Shown: piece after piece, positions 10,196 to 20,445 of the stretch
Position numbering within the stretch: the first letter of the stretch is position 1
How the letters are laid out: each line of letters begins with the position of its first letter
From: Agriotes lineatus
Taxonomy: Eukaryota > Arthropoda > Insecta > Coleoptera > Elateridae
Assembly (NCBI GenBank): GCA_940337035.1
Contig: OW679203.1
Span: 74,849,061-74,913,060, forward strand
Reading direction: 5' to 3'
DNA length: 64,000 bases
Position numbers and translations under genes: made by a program
The notes under the pieces: model-generated
Database searches by the model: none
Seen by the model: the letters and a program-made list of their open reading frames with translations, nothing else
What the model was told of the DNA's origin: nothing

Positions 10196-12599
10196 ACAGA
10201 GTTTTTGGTTCTCAAACAAAACTAGGTAATCTGTATGTAACTGTTCCTCCTGAATTCAAATCTGTCTTCAGATTTTTTCTATCACGTCTAGTTTTTGAAA
10301 TATATGCATTTGAAGTTTCACTAGATAGTGCAATTACTGTAATTACGTTAATAGCGTAATTAACTACTAGCGATAAGAATTTTTGGAAATGATGTAATTA
10401 TATTCTGCAATTATGTTAGAAATCCATTAATATGTGATTAATAAATTGAAACACTGCACTATTTCTTTATAATCTTGCAACTCCAAATATTTAAATTTGT
10501 AACAACGACCGCTTGCAACTTGGCAACGGAAGCACGTATACATATGTGGTCTTCCAAGCGAATTGCAATGTGACGTCACTATGATATTATTTTTTCTGCT
10601 TGTAGCAAGATAACGAAGTGACGAATCGGCATAATATGTATACCGTTGTTTTTATTTTACTATATTTTAATACCAACTTGTATTTTTGGTTGTGAGCCTC
10701 TCTCAGTGTTAGTAGTTCAGTTAGTGATCGTACTTAACTCTAAAAGCATTAATCATGTTCCGTAAATGTGCGAATGATCCGGACAATTTTTGTTATGTTT
10801 GTGGAGAGTTTACTGCTAAACATCAAAAACGATGTTTTACTCCGCTAATAAGAAGAGCTTATCATCTGTACTTTGGACGTAGAATTGGAGATCAAGACAA
10901 GCAGTGGGCACCACACATTTGTTGTGTTTCTTGTGCCAATCGTCTCCGACAGTGGATAAACGGCTCCCGTTTATGTATGCCATTTGCAGTACCTATGATA
11001 TGGAGGGAACAAAGGGATCATCTAACCGATTGTTACTTCTGCATAACGAAGATAGCAGGCTTCTCTGCAAAAAAGAAAAAAATTGTTGTGTATCCTAATT
11101 TAGCATCGGCGATAAGACCCGTTGGCCATTGTGATGATCTTCCCGTTCCTATGCCACCAGAAACATTTGAAGTATCAGATGAAGAAAATGATGATATTGT
11201 TCCTAGCACGGATACAGATTTTAATCCAGCAGATTCCACTGAGCCACATTTGGTTACACAGGCACAACTAAACGATTTAGTTCGTGATTTGACTTAAGTA
11301 AAGGCAAAGCCGAGTTACTTGGCTCCAGATTGCAAAGTTGGAATTTATTGGAGCACAGTACCAAAATTAGTCATTTCCGTAACCGCCACAAGAAATTTTC
11401 TAGTTTTTATTCTATGGACGACAATCTTACGTACTGCACTGATGTTGACGGTTTGATGGAAGCTTTTGGACGTAAACACAAACCCGAAGAATGGCGACTG
11501 TTCATTGATGCATCTAAATTTAGTTTGAAAGCAGTTCTATTGCATAATGGCAATGTATTGCCTTCAGTTCCCATGGCATATTCAGTTCACCTAAGGGAAT
11601 CTTATGAAACCATGAAATGCCTATTAACGAGCATTGACTATAAACGATACGAGTGGAAAATATGTGGAGATCTGAAAGTGATAGCTTTGTTATTAGGAAT
11701 GCAACTGGGATTCACAAAATACTCTTGCTTTTTGTGCGAATGGGACAGTCGTGCTAAATTGCAGCATTATACTGTGAAAACTTGGCCAAGTAGACAGATG
11801 GTTGTTGGAGAAAAAAATATTTTACATGAAAGCCTTGTGGATAGAAACAATATCTATTTGCCCCCTTTGCATATAAAGCTAGGGCTGATAAAGAATTTTG
11901 TAAAAGGTATGGATCGTGGCGGAAGAGCTTTTCAGTACATAAAAAACAAATTTCCAAAAGTCAGCGAGGCCAAGATAAAGGAGGGCATATTTGTGGGTCC
12001 CCAAATTCGACAACTAATGAATGACAGCGGCTTCGATGCGGTTCTGCAAGGAAAAGTAAAGGTGGCGTGGAATTGCTTCAAATCTGTAGTAATCGGCTTC
12101 CTGGGCAACAACAAAGCGGAAAATTTCAAGAATCTCGTCGATGAAATGTTGTCAGCTTACCACAAAATAGGATGTAATATGTCGCTAAAGATGCATTATT
12201 TACACTCTCACTTGGATTTTTTCCCAAACAATTTGGGAGCTGTAAGTGACGAGCATGGCGAGCGTTTCCATCAAGACCTCTCAACGTTGGAAAAACGGTA
12301 CCAGGGACGATGGGATGCGAACATGTTGGGTGATTACTGTTGGTCACTGATTAGAGAAGACCTTTGTGCATCGTTACACAAAAGAAAACTGTTAAACACG
12401 ACATTTTGATGGCTAGTATGCACATTTTATTATTAAATGCATGTAATTACTTTAGCGTTTTATTTCTACACAAAATCATGTTTTTCTATGAAACTAGACG
12501 TGCTAGCGAAAAACCAAAAACAGATTCGGATTCAGCATAAAAAAATGAATCAAGATCACCTATTTGTAATTAGGAACCAAAAAACAACTTTAAATTTGT
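10196..12599 (+). mobile_element. 2.4-kb TIR transposon encoding an uncharacterised protein
   Basis: The two ends are long imperfect terminal inverted repeats: about 93 bp align without gaps, from GGTTC near each end inward. The inner 45 bp (10250-10294 against 12491-12535) match at 36 positions, including an exact CACGTCTAGTTT. TGATCA flanks both sides (10190-10195 and 12600-12605). Because TGATCA is a palindrome, the target duplication could be AT, GATC or TGATCA. Removing the element and one copy joins LKKQITLI to SVIACYVY in frame in the host retrotransposon. The single gene inside is at 10755-12409. I cannot place it in a named transposon superfamily. Confidence 0.85.
10755..12409 (+). 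pseudogene. Conserved uncharacterised transposon protein, one frameshift
   Basis: About 550 codons in two frames. The first part (10755-11294) starts MFRKCANDPDNFCYVCGEF and carries a zinc-type pattern (CYVC, then HICCVSC), then a CYFC motif and an acidic linker. The second part (to 12409) has EWRLFIDASKFSLKAVLLHNG, ICGDLKVIALLLG, CFLCEWDSR, LPPLHIKLGL, GPQIRQLM and, near the end, LHSHLDFFPNN and DEHGERFHQDL. A one-base deletion near 11291-11296 turns a continuous VRDL-SK reading into a stop. I recognise the protein as a family usually called uncharacterised in arthropod and other animal genomes. The spaced D, D and E/D residues could be an RNase H-fold catalytic set, but that is inference. 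It is nearly intact compared with its host element. Confidence 0.88.
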
Positions 12600-12605
12600 T
12601 GATCA

Positions 12606-14075
12606 GTGTAATTTGTTTTTTGAGCGGTAGACTAAGGTCTCGGGAGCAGAATAGCGATTTCATTTGACTAAATGTTGTTTTAGTCTTTTCTATCCTGCAT
12701 GTTATTTATTTTGAATGATTGCAATCATATTTGGGCGTGCAACCTAGGTAATAAAAATCAAAATTTTTTCTATGCATTGATTATTGGTCATTAACGTTCC
12801 TTGGTGAATTGGAGATTTACTAGTCACCATATACTTGATATTCTTGACATTAAACGTCAAACCGTATTCTTCGCTTGTTTCAACAACCTTATCAAGCAAC
12901 CCCTGCAAACCCGCCAAGTTTTTAGAAATCAGTGCATTGTTGTCGGCATAACGAATATTGGTGATGACTAAACGAGAGTGGCAACATTACATAACCCTGC
13001 TGCACTCTTCTCTGTATGTCAACGTGCTCTGTCAGCCAGCCTTCCACTCTTACTGCAGTTTTTTGTCCCCAATAAAGTCCCGCAATGACTTGGATGTCCT
13101 TCTCATCAATCCCCACATCGCTCAATGCGTGTATCATCGCCTGGTGCTGACATCGATCGAAACCATTTGCGTAATCCAGAAAACACATGTGCACGTCGCA
13201 GTTGATGTCTCCACGACGTTGTGCCAATACGTGGATAGCAAATAGCGCTTCTCTAGTACCAAGGTCATTATGGAACCCAAATTGGGCTTTATTGTTGCGT
13301 TCTTCGCATTTTTAGTTTGGTCGTCAATGAATTATTTTTAGAAATACTTTAAAAGCGTGATATTAGGCTAATTGTGAAAACATCTTCACAAGATCTAGCA
13401 GTAACTTTCTTAGGTAAAGTGATGAAGATGATGAAGCCAATCTTTTGGTATTGTACCGATGGTATATCTTTGATTGAAAAATTACGTGATTGACTTAAAG
13501 CAATTATCTCCCATAATTTTTAGAACTTCCGAAATATCTCATCTGGTCCGACGGCTTTTTCATGTTTAGCCTTGTTAGTTGCGTGCTTGACTTCTTCTAC
13601 AGTGATTTCTGGACCTACGGTAGCATTAGACGGCGGTCATCGCCAATATAACTGTTGGATGTACTTTTGCCATATGGTTATTTTATTTTCTAGTTCAAGA
13701 ACTAGATGACTCCGATCACCTGAGATGTTTTCAGCGTTGTATCTTCTATTTCTTCCGGTAATTTCTGTGATCTTATTATTGACATTGAACATGTTTGTTA
13801 TTGGGACATTCAATTTCTTCACAGTCTTTGCTTCTCTGATTTTTCCTGATGGCTTTATGCATCGACCACTAGGATGCCTGGTTAGTATTTTTGAATTAAC
13901 GTCTTTCTTCCATCATTTCCAGAATCTTCTCAGTCATCCATTATTTTTTCTTCTATCTGCTCGTTTTCATACTAAAATGACCACTGTATACTTTGTTCTT
14001 AACTCATCTTGCGTTGTTTTATCCTTTATTTTTTACAGCCCTGTTCGTATCTCCTCAGATTTTTCGCTCTCTCAT
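12606..14075 (-). pseudogene. RTE-like element, linker and RT core
   Basis: Minus-strand segments in order: 13822-13637 (ITEITGRNRRYNAENISGD, an RT-upstream linker), about 13625-13530 (ITVEEVKHATNKAKHEKAVGPDEI), 13227-12990 (RRGDINCDVHMCFLDYANGFDRCQHQ, IQRRVQQGYVM) and about 12960-12760 (NIRYADNNALISKNLAGLQ, FNVKNIKYMV). 12690-12610 holds MKSLFCSRDLSLPLKKQITLI. The catalytic box reads YADN in place of YADD and there are several stops, so it cannot be active. Confidence 0.85.
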
Positions 14076-14076
14076 A

Positions 14077-14259
14077 GTCCAGTCAAATGGTAGAAAATAA
14101 GGGAAAGGTTTGGTGGAGTTTTGATATTTGGTTACTCAATGTTTTTTATGGGGCGCTGTATACGAATATTAGGTTTGCCAACAAAAACTTTGACCGAAAC
14201 ATGTTTTTAAGCAAAAACTCCACCAACTCTTTCCCCTATTTTCTACCATTTGACTAGAC
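14077..14259. mobile_element. MITE with about 31-bp TIRs and TA flanks
   Basis: The left end GTCCAGTCAAATGGTAGAAA is repeated in reverse complement at 14229-14259 with two or three changes. TA lies just outside each end (14075-14076 and 14260-14261), as in Tc1/mariner-type or Stowaway-like MITEs. A third, partial copy of the same end sits at about 16312-16339 (ATTTGACTGGAT followed by TA), so the true unit may instead be 14077-16339. Inner sequence is also repeated in inverted order at about 14435-14550. Confidence 0.75.
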
Positions 14260-14550
14260 TATAACTTCGCGGCGCTCTCGCGGCTGAACGATTGCTCGGA
14301 CGAACTAAAACCTCAGGTACATAAAATGTAGGAAATTTTATCTTCTTTCCTTTCATATAGGTTCAACATTTACGAAATTGGATAGCTTTCAGGTAATTTT
14401 AGAAAAATTTAAAAAAATCGTTTTTTACACCGTTTTTGCTTAAAAACATGTTTCTAGTCAAAATTTTTGTTGAAAAAGCTGATATTTGTGTACAGTGACC
14501 CAAAAAACGTATAGGAAGAAAATATCAAAACTCCATCAAAAATTTTCTTT

Positions 14551-16306
14551 ATGTCCTACCAGTACATTAATTGAAATTAATGACTCTATTTTAAGGTATC
14601 TTAGATACAAAATAACGCTCCAGGGCAATTATTTTCTTCATAAGAACACTAGGGTTATTATGAAAAACTAACAGTATTTGTTTCCATGGATATTCACCAC
14701 TATCACAATGAAAATTAATGACAGCTTAGCTAATGTCACAAATCTAACTTAGATCAGCTAACTAGATCAATCTTAAATACTATATCATAGTAATTATATG
14801 AATTGAATATGAATATGAATTAGGTAAGAAAATTGGTAGGACATAAAACCTTGAAGGCACCACGGGCATTATGAGCTAAGAGCCCGCGATTGTTGTACAC
14901 ACCTCGGGCCAAAGGCCCTCGGTTAGTACACTAACAATCTTGGGCTCTTATTTTACTCATAATGCCCTTAGTACCTTAATAACTATTATGTCCTACCAGT
15001 ACATTAATTGAAATTAATGACTCTATTTTAAGGTATCTTAGATACAAAATAACGCTCCAGGGCAATTATTTTCTTCATAAGAACACTAGAGTTATTATGA
15101 AAAATTAACAGTATTTGTTTCCATGGATATGCACCACTATCACAATGAAAATTAATGACAGCTTAGCTAATGTCACAAATCTAACTTAGATCAGCTAACT
15201 AGATCAATCTTAAATACTATATCATAGTAATTATATGAATTGAATATGAATATGAATTAGGTAAGAAAATTGGTAGGACATAAAACCTTGAAGGCACCAC
15301 GGGCATTATGAGCTAAGAGCCCGCGATTGTTGTACACACCTCGGGCCAAAGGCCCTCGGTTAGTACACTAACAATCTTGGGCTCTTATTTTACTCATAAT
15401 GCCCTTAGTACCTTAATAACTATTATGTCCTACCAGTACATTAATTGAAATTAATGACTCTATTTTAAGGTATCTTAGATACAAAATAACGCTCCAGGGC
15501 AATTATTTTCTTCATAAGAACACTAGAGTTATTATGAAAAATTAACAGTATTTGTTTCCATGGATATGCACCACTATCACAATGAAAATTAATGACAGCT
15601 TAGCTAATGTCACAAATCTAACTTAGATCAGCTAACTAGATCAATCTTAAATACTATATCATAGTAATTATATGAATTGAATATGAATATGAATTAGGTA
15701 AGAAAATTGGTAGGACATAAAACCTTGAAGGCACCACGGGCATTATGAGCTAAGAGCCCGCGATTGTTGTACACACCTCGGGCCAAAACCCTCGGTTAGT
15801 ACACTAACAATCTTGGGCTCTTATTTTACTCATAATGCCCTTAGTACCTTAATAACTATTATGTCCTACCAGTACATTAATTGAAATTAATGACTCTATT
15901 TTAAGGTATCTTAGATACAAAATAACGCTCCTGGGCAATTATTTTCTTCATAAGAACACTAGGGTTATTATGAAAAATTAACAGTATTTGTTTCCATGGA
16001 TACAACTTTGTTATGCATCACTGCCACAATGAAAATTAATGACAGCGCAGCTAATGTCACAAATCTAACTTAGAACAGCTAACTAGATCAATCTTAAATA
16101 CCATATCATAGTAATTATATGAATTGAATATGAATATGAATTAGGTAAGAAAATTGGTAGGACATAAAACCTTGAAGGCACAATGGGCATTATGAGCTAA
16201 GAGCCCGCGATTGTCGTACACACCTCGGGCCAAAGCTCTCGGTTAGTACACTAACAATCTTGGGCTCTTATTTTACTCATAATGCCCTTAGTACCTTAAT
16301 AACTAT
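14551..16306. repeat. Tandem array: four units of about 437 bp, each built of two hairpins
   Basis: Units start at ATGTCCTACCAG at 14551, 14988, 15425 and 15861 (spacing 437, 437, 436). Units 1-3 are almost identical; unit 4 has a small insertion (ACAACTTTGTTATG) and more changes. Each unit contains two inverted-repeat modules: a module of about 290 bp bounded by ATGTCCTACCA and TGGTAGGACAT, and a module of about 125 bp bounded by AAGGCACCACGGGCATTATG and CATAATGCCCTTAGTACCTT. No protein is encoded. The array lies inside the block that interrupts the endonuclease-RT host. Confidence 0.95.
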
Positions 16307-16339
16307 TATTCGCCCTTTTTGAGCACTATTTGACTGGAT

Positions 16340-17090
16340 TATCAGTCATTTTCACGTTTATCTGCATCTGACATATTAAAGGAATGTGATCGGACATAAC
16401 ATCAGCACCTGCGTATATTCTAACTGAGACTACGGTATTACGAAATCTTTAATTGACCATAATGAAATCTATTTGGTTTCTTACTATATTCTCTGCGGGA
16501 ACTCTCCAGATATATACGCGTTTTGGTAGTAGTTTGTAGGTGTTAGTAACTACAAATTGTTCTTCTCTGCAGAACTGTACTAGCCTATCACTACTTCCTT
16601 TATTTATTTGACCAAGACCGAACGGTCCAACTATATTGTCCTCCACTCCTTGGTCAATCTTAGCGTTGAAGTCACTCATAACGATGGTCACTTCATGTTT
16701 CTTGGTGTTCTTTAATGTCGTCTTTATTTGATCATAAAAAGCCTTGGCTTCATCTTCACTTTTGTCGGAGGCTAGAGCATATACTTGAATTATGTTGCAG
16801 TTGACCGGTACTCCTTTAAACTTAATCATCATGACCCTGTCCGACTCATTTACTCATCCGATTACTGCCAAATGCAATTTTTTGTTTATTATAATGCGTA
16901 CACGCTGATGACGATGTTTGTCATTGTTGCCATAATAGTATACTTTATAGTCGTCCACTGTGCTTTCTCCTGTGCTTGGCTATGGCATTTCGCTTATTCC
17001 CATAACGTCTACTAGCAGTCATTTCATCTCTTTGATTGATTACCCGATCTTTAGTAGAGTTGCTCAGGTTACTAGGGTTCACCAAGGATA
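16340..17090 (-). pseudogene. RTE-like element, apurinic-type endonuclease domain
   Basis: Minus-strand reading begins near 17085 and gives DVMGISEMP, VDDYKVYYYGNNDKHRH, RIIINKK, then the open frame 16832-16449 (VMMIKFKGVPVNCNIIQVYA, VTIVMSDFNAKIDQG, VGPFGLG, RLVQFCREEQFVVTNT, RNQIDFIMVN), then AGADVMSDHIPLI near 16395. These are the endonuclease signatures of non-LTR elements, including SDFNAKI and SDH. Frameshifts and a stop lie before 16832. The domain ends against the inserted block at 16339. Confidence 0.88.
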
Positions 17091-17380
17091 AGTGAGAGTC
17101 TGGATTGGCTGGAGAGGCTATGCGACGCTAGCTCGAAGCAGCATCGTGTATGACGCATGCACTAACCATTTATTATGTATCTTTCCTGCCTCGAACATGC
17201 TCCGAATATTTCAGGTACATATTTTCAAAGCTGCTTTTCTACCTTTCATGTTTTTCCGCTCTTCTGTGCAGGAATTTCGCTGAATTACGACCTGAGATGC
17301 CCTGCAATTCGTCGTGATTTCTCCTCTCCTACCGAGTCTTGGATTCCATGATCAGTACAAACTTTAAGGTACAATATGAT

Positions 17381-17706
17381 CGAAAACTTTCAACGTCTAG
17401 AGGGCTGTTTGTCAAAAATTTTTGTCGGCAGTCGTGGTAGTAAAAGGCACATTGGAATGTTATATCTGACAGTGTAAGGTTATGTTAGGATTGTCATTTC
17501 AACAAATACAAACATTCTTGTTAAATACACAAAAATGTTAGTAACAAAAACAACTACAGCTATTCAAAATAATTTGCTGCATTTTCCATACCTAGTTTAT
17601 CTGTCAAAATTGTATAGGTTATATTATTAAGTAGCTTTACTCATCACTGCCAACATAAATTTAATTTTTAAAAAATCCACAGCTCTCTAGACGTTGAAAG
17701 TTTTCG
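17381..17706. mobile_element. 326-bp MITE with 5-bp target duplication ATGAT
   Basis: CGAAAACTTTCAACGTCTAG at the left end recurs in reverse complement at the right end, TIR about 28 bp with one mismatch. ATGAT flanks both sides (17376-17380 and 17707-17711). No coding capacity. Confidence 0.88.
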
Positions 17707-17711
17707 ATGAT

Positions 17712-18104
17712 ATGTTTTTTTGGGAAAATAATGATTTGGTTTTCTCTTACCTTCCTCATCGATGTACAAACGCCGTTTACGTAGTCATTACTGCATCGTT
17801 TTTATCTGAGGCACAGCTATTGAAACTGTTTGTTCCTTGCCTGTGGTCAATTTTTAACCAGGCAGCTTCCACTGCGCAGTGCTAGTTTTGGTCCGCCCCG
17901 ACTATATGATTTCGCCGGTAACCGCACATTTTTCCGGAAACCATGAAAATACCTCGAATCGTAATTGACGTTATATGAGACGCACTTGTGTGCTTACCTT
18001 AAATTGCTAATAGTTAATTGGCTGCTATTTACAAGAATCGCCCAAATCTTACTTTCCAAACAAGCGTAAATGTGACTATTTACAATTGTCGATAAATCTT
18101 ACTA
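17712..18104. other. No gene seen
   Basis: Short open frames only, none recognisable. Confidence 0.35.
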
Positions 18105-19803
18105 CAAGAAAATCTGTTTGTTAGTTGAATGAAGCCTTTCACGGCCGTTCGCCATAATGGTAGGTTTTTCCGGGTTATGTCGTGGTCGTCGATTTAGACT
18201 TGACGTTGCGCTGCTCATGCTGTCAGCTTCTTCAGAAGTTTCTAAAGACTGATGTTGGTGTTTTCTGCTCATGGTTATAAACCGAGAAGTAGTTACGGTT
18301 GGCTGCTCATGTAAATCTTGTATGTTATTGGAACTTGTCGTTTTTCCGCTTGGTTGCTCACGTGAAACTTGTTTATGGTTTGATTGGTTTTGCATACCTA
18401 TCTCCCATGTGTTACTAAGGCGGTAGCCGTCTTCTCGATTGAAATTGTTCGAATTTTTAATAATTTCTAGGGATACCCGAATTACGCGAGGAAAGCATTT
18501 TTTAGTCCTGGCTAGTACATACACAAAGTCGTATTTTATTCTGTAGTCCCCTGGTTCTAAGAAGTGTTCTGCGATGGCTCATTTTTGTGCGTTTCCAAGT
18601 CGTGTGTGATTTTATTTTACATTGGATGCTTCTTCTCGTTTGTCCGATGTCAGATTGTTCACTGGAGTTAGTAAACGCCTTCTGTCTGTAGCCTGGGCAA
18701 AGAGTCTTTGTTGGAAGAGATCAGTCGTTCGACCTTTCTTATTGTATCGTAGCGGACTTGGTGTGTTTCTTATCTAAGACCTTTCTTTGTTCTGTAGGTT
18801 ACTCCGGCGATAAAGAGAAGGCAGGTGTAATTCATAAGTTTAGGTTTAGGTTCCTTCGGTTTTATGGTGTATTGGCATGCTTTCCTGATGTCTCGTTGAC
18901 AGTAGCGATTCCTGCTTAAAGCTTCTTCCGCATATCTTAGTTCTTGTGGTTTACTGCCCTCATCACAAATAGCCTTGGCCCGATGACTAAGTCTTGACCA
19001 ATGATCTCTTTTGTTGAGAATGAGACGGGCATGTAGATAGCGGTCAGTGTAAGTCTTCTTTCGATAGACTGTATGGCTTAATCTGTTATTAGCGGTTCGT
19101 TTGAGTAACACCTTCGGGAAAGATAGGTGTCCATCTTCTGCAGTTTCCATTGTGAATTTTATCTTGGCATGCTGCTTTTCCATAAGGCCACATAACGAAA
19201 ATGTCGTCTATGTAGCGGAATCAACATTTAGATTTGAGTTGACTGGACTGAATAGCTTCTTTTTCAAAACCTTTCGTAAATATGTTGGCAATGACTGGAG
19301 ATAACGGGGATCCCATAGCGGCTACTTCATTCTGTTCGTAGTACAGCTGATTGCAAATAAAAGTGGGACAAGTCTTGAGACTACTTTTTGCGTTTTTAAT
19401 AACGTGTGAAACTTTCTCTAACTTATATTTCCGTAGGTGAATACATAAAATATTATTAAAGATAGAAGCATAAGAAAAAGAACATAATTACGAGTATTTA
19501 ATATGTTATTGTACTTCATATTACAATATTACATATTAGCTGTCCCAGTTTTATTTGCAATCAGCTGTACATTTCTTCCTAAAGGAAAGTAGGTCGTCGT
19601 GAAACGCATCCTTACTAACTCTGGGACGTCTTCTCGTACTCCTCGAGGACCCAAGTATTGTTGTATAAGATTTACCGAATCTTTTACTGGGACGTTGGTA
19701 AACAAGGAATCCACATTCAAACTGATCAAGTGGTCCGTTACTTCCAATTGAGCCAATATTTCCACGAAATGCTCAGAATTCTTTACGCAGTGTGAGCGTG
19801 TGA
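18105..19803 (-). pseudogene. Penelope-like retroelement: RT plus GIY-YIG endonuclease
   Basis: Minus strand, 5' to 3'. At 19803-19575 lies the RT start (HCVKNSEHFVEILAQLEVTD, VDSLFTNVPVKDSVNLI, MRFTTTYF). At 19340-19200 lies YYEQNEVAAMGSPLSPVIAN, then FRYIDDIFVMWPYG with the catalytic YIDD. At 19183-18770 follows IKFTMETAEDGHLSFPKVL, HTVYRKKTYTDRYLHA, then the thumb. From 18700 comes the GIY-YIG-type endonuclease tail (SDIGQTRRSIQ, HTTWKRTK, PRVIRVSLEIIKNSNNFNRED). Stops and frameshifts lie between blocks, and a MITE splits the RT. These motifs identify a Penelope-like element rather than a non-LTR or LTR element. Confidence 0.9.
19344..19567. mobile_element. 224-bp Tc1/mariner-type MITE inside the Penelope RT
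   Basis: CAGCTGATTGCAAATAAAA at the left end recurs in reverse complement at the right end; the TIR is 27 bp with one mismatch. TA flanks both ends (19342-19343 and 19568-19569). Outside it the RT resumes with YYEQNEVAAMGSPLS, so this is a clean insertion into an existing element. Confidence 0.92.
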
Positions 19804-19804
19804 A

Positions 19805-20140
19805 CATACCGGCCAGGACTAAAATAATACTTCTCTCTATTCGGGAATCCCTAAAAATTATTAAAAATACGTACAATTTTAATCGAGAAACGCCTGCAAA
19901 ATCAATCAAACCATAAACAAGTTTCACGTGCGCAACCAAGGGGAAAAATGGTAAGTCCCAATAACATAGAAGATTTACATGAGTGACCAACCGTAACGAC
20001 TCCTCGGTATACAACCAGAAGCAGAAGGCACCAACATCAGTCTTTAGAAAACTTCTGAAGTACAGCATGAGCAGCAAAATGTCAAGTTTAAATCGACGAC
20101 CACATAACCCGGAGGAACCTACCATTAAATCTGTTTGTGT
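19805..20140 (+). pseudogene. Inverted copy of the Penelope element's 3' tail
   Basis: The plus strand here matches the minus strand of about 18125-18515 over most of its length: IRESLKIIKNTYNFNRE corresponds to IRVSLEIIKNSNNFNRE, and the SLNRRP-HNPE-PTI ending is shared. Relative to the main copy it lacks about 60 bp and has diverged. It abuts the 5' end of the RT at 19803, giving a head-to-head inverted arrangement. Confidence 0.85.
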
Positions 20141-20233
20141 GGTACAGTTTTCTTTACAAACAAACATCACAGCAATATATTAGATATTATCCTACAGAAA
20201 AGTGGAAATGGTCATGAAAATTGAGCGTCTCTG

Positions 20234-20445
20234 GTATGTTGTTTTAGCCGACACACGTCACTTAATATTAAAACATTTACAGGAAACAATAAATATTGTG
20301 ATTCTGGTACAATATCTTGCGTAGAAAATCGTTCCTATGGTGAAATATGATGAAAATATTATTACTTTCTTACGAATCAGCAAATTAACCAAATACTGCA
20401 CGGAAATCCATATTTTAAATGATGTGTGTCGGCTAAAGCAACACA
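20234..20445. mobile_element. 212-bp MITE-like foldback
   Basis: TGTTGTTTTAGCCGACACAC at the left recurs in reverse complement (GTGTGTCGGCTAAAGCAACA) at the right with a few changes; arms about 33 bp. No coding capacity and no certain target duplication. Confidence 0.8.

Larger units (their letters stand above)
8528..17090 (-). mobile_element. RTE-like non-LTR retrotransposon split by three nested insertions
   Basis: Five minus-strand segments read in order as one endonuclease plus reverse transcriptase protein: endonuclease 17090-16345, linker and RT 14075-12606, RT thumb 10195-9969 and C-terminus 8767-8528. The intervening DNA is foreign: 14077-16339 (MITE/tandem array), 10196-12599 (TIR transposon) and 8768-9956 (RNase H retrotransposon). 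At two junctions the protein reading resumes in the same motif: LKKQITLI joins SVIACYVYSTLL, and YFGHI joins MRN. The host protein has many stops and frameshifts, so it is the oldest layer. The clade name RTE-like rests on motif resemblance. Confidence 0.85.

Noticed and set aside
14551..16306. Regular repeats that might suggest a CRISPR array
   Set aside because: Units are 437 bp with no short repeat/unique spacer alternation, and the genome is clearly eukaryotic.
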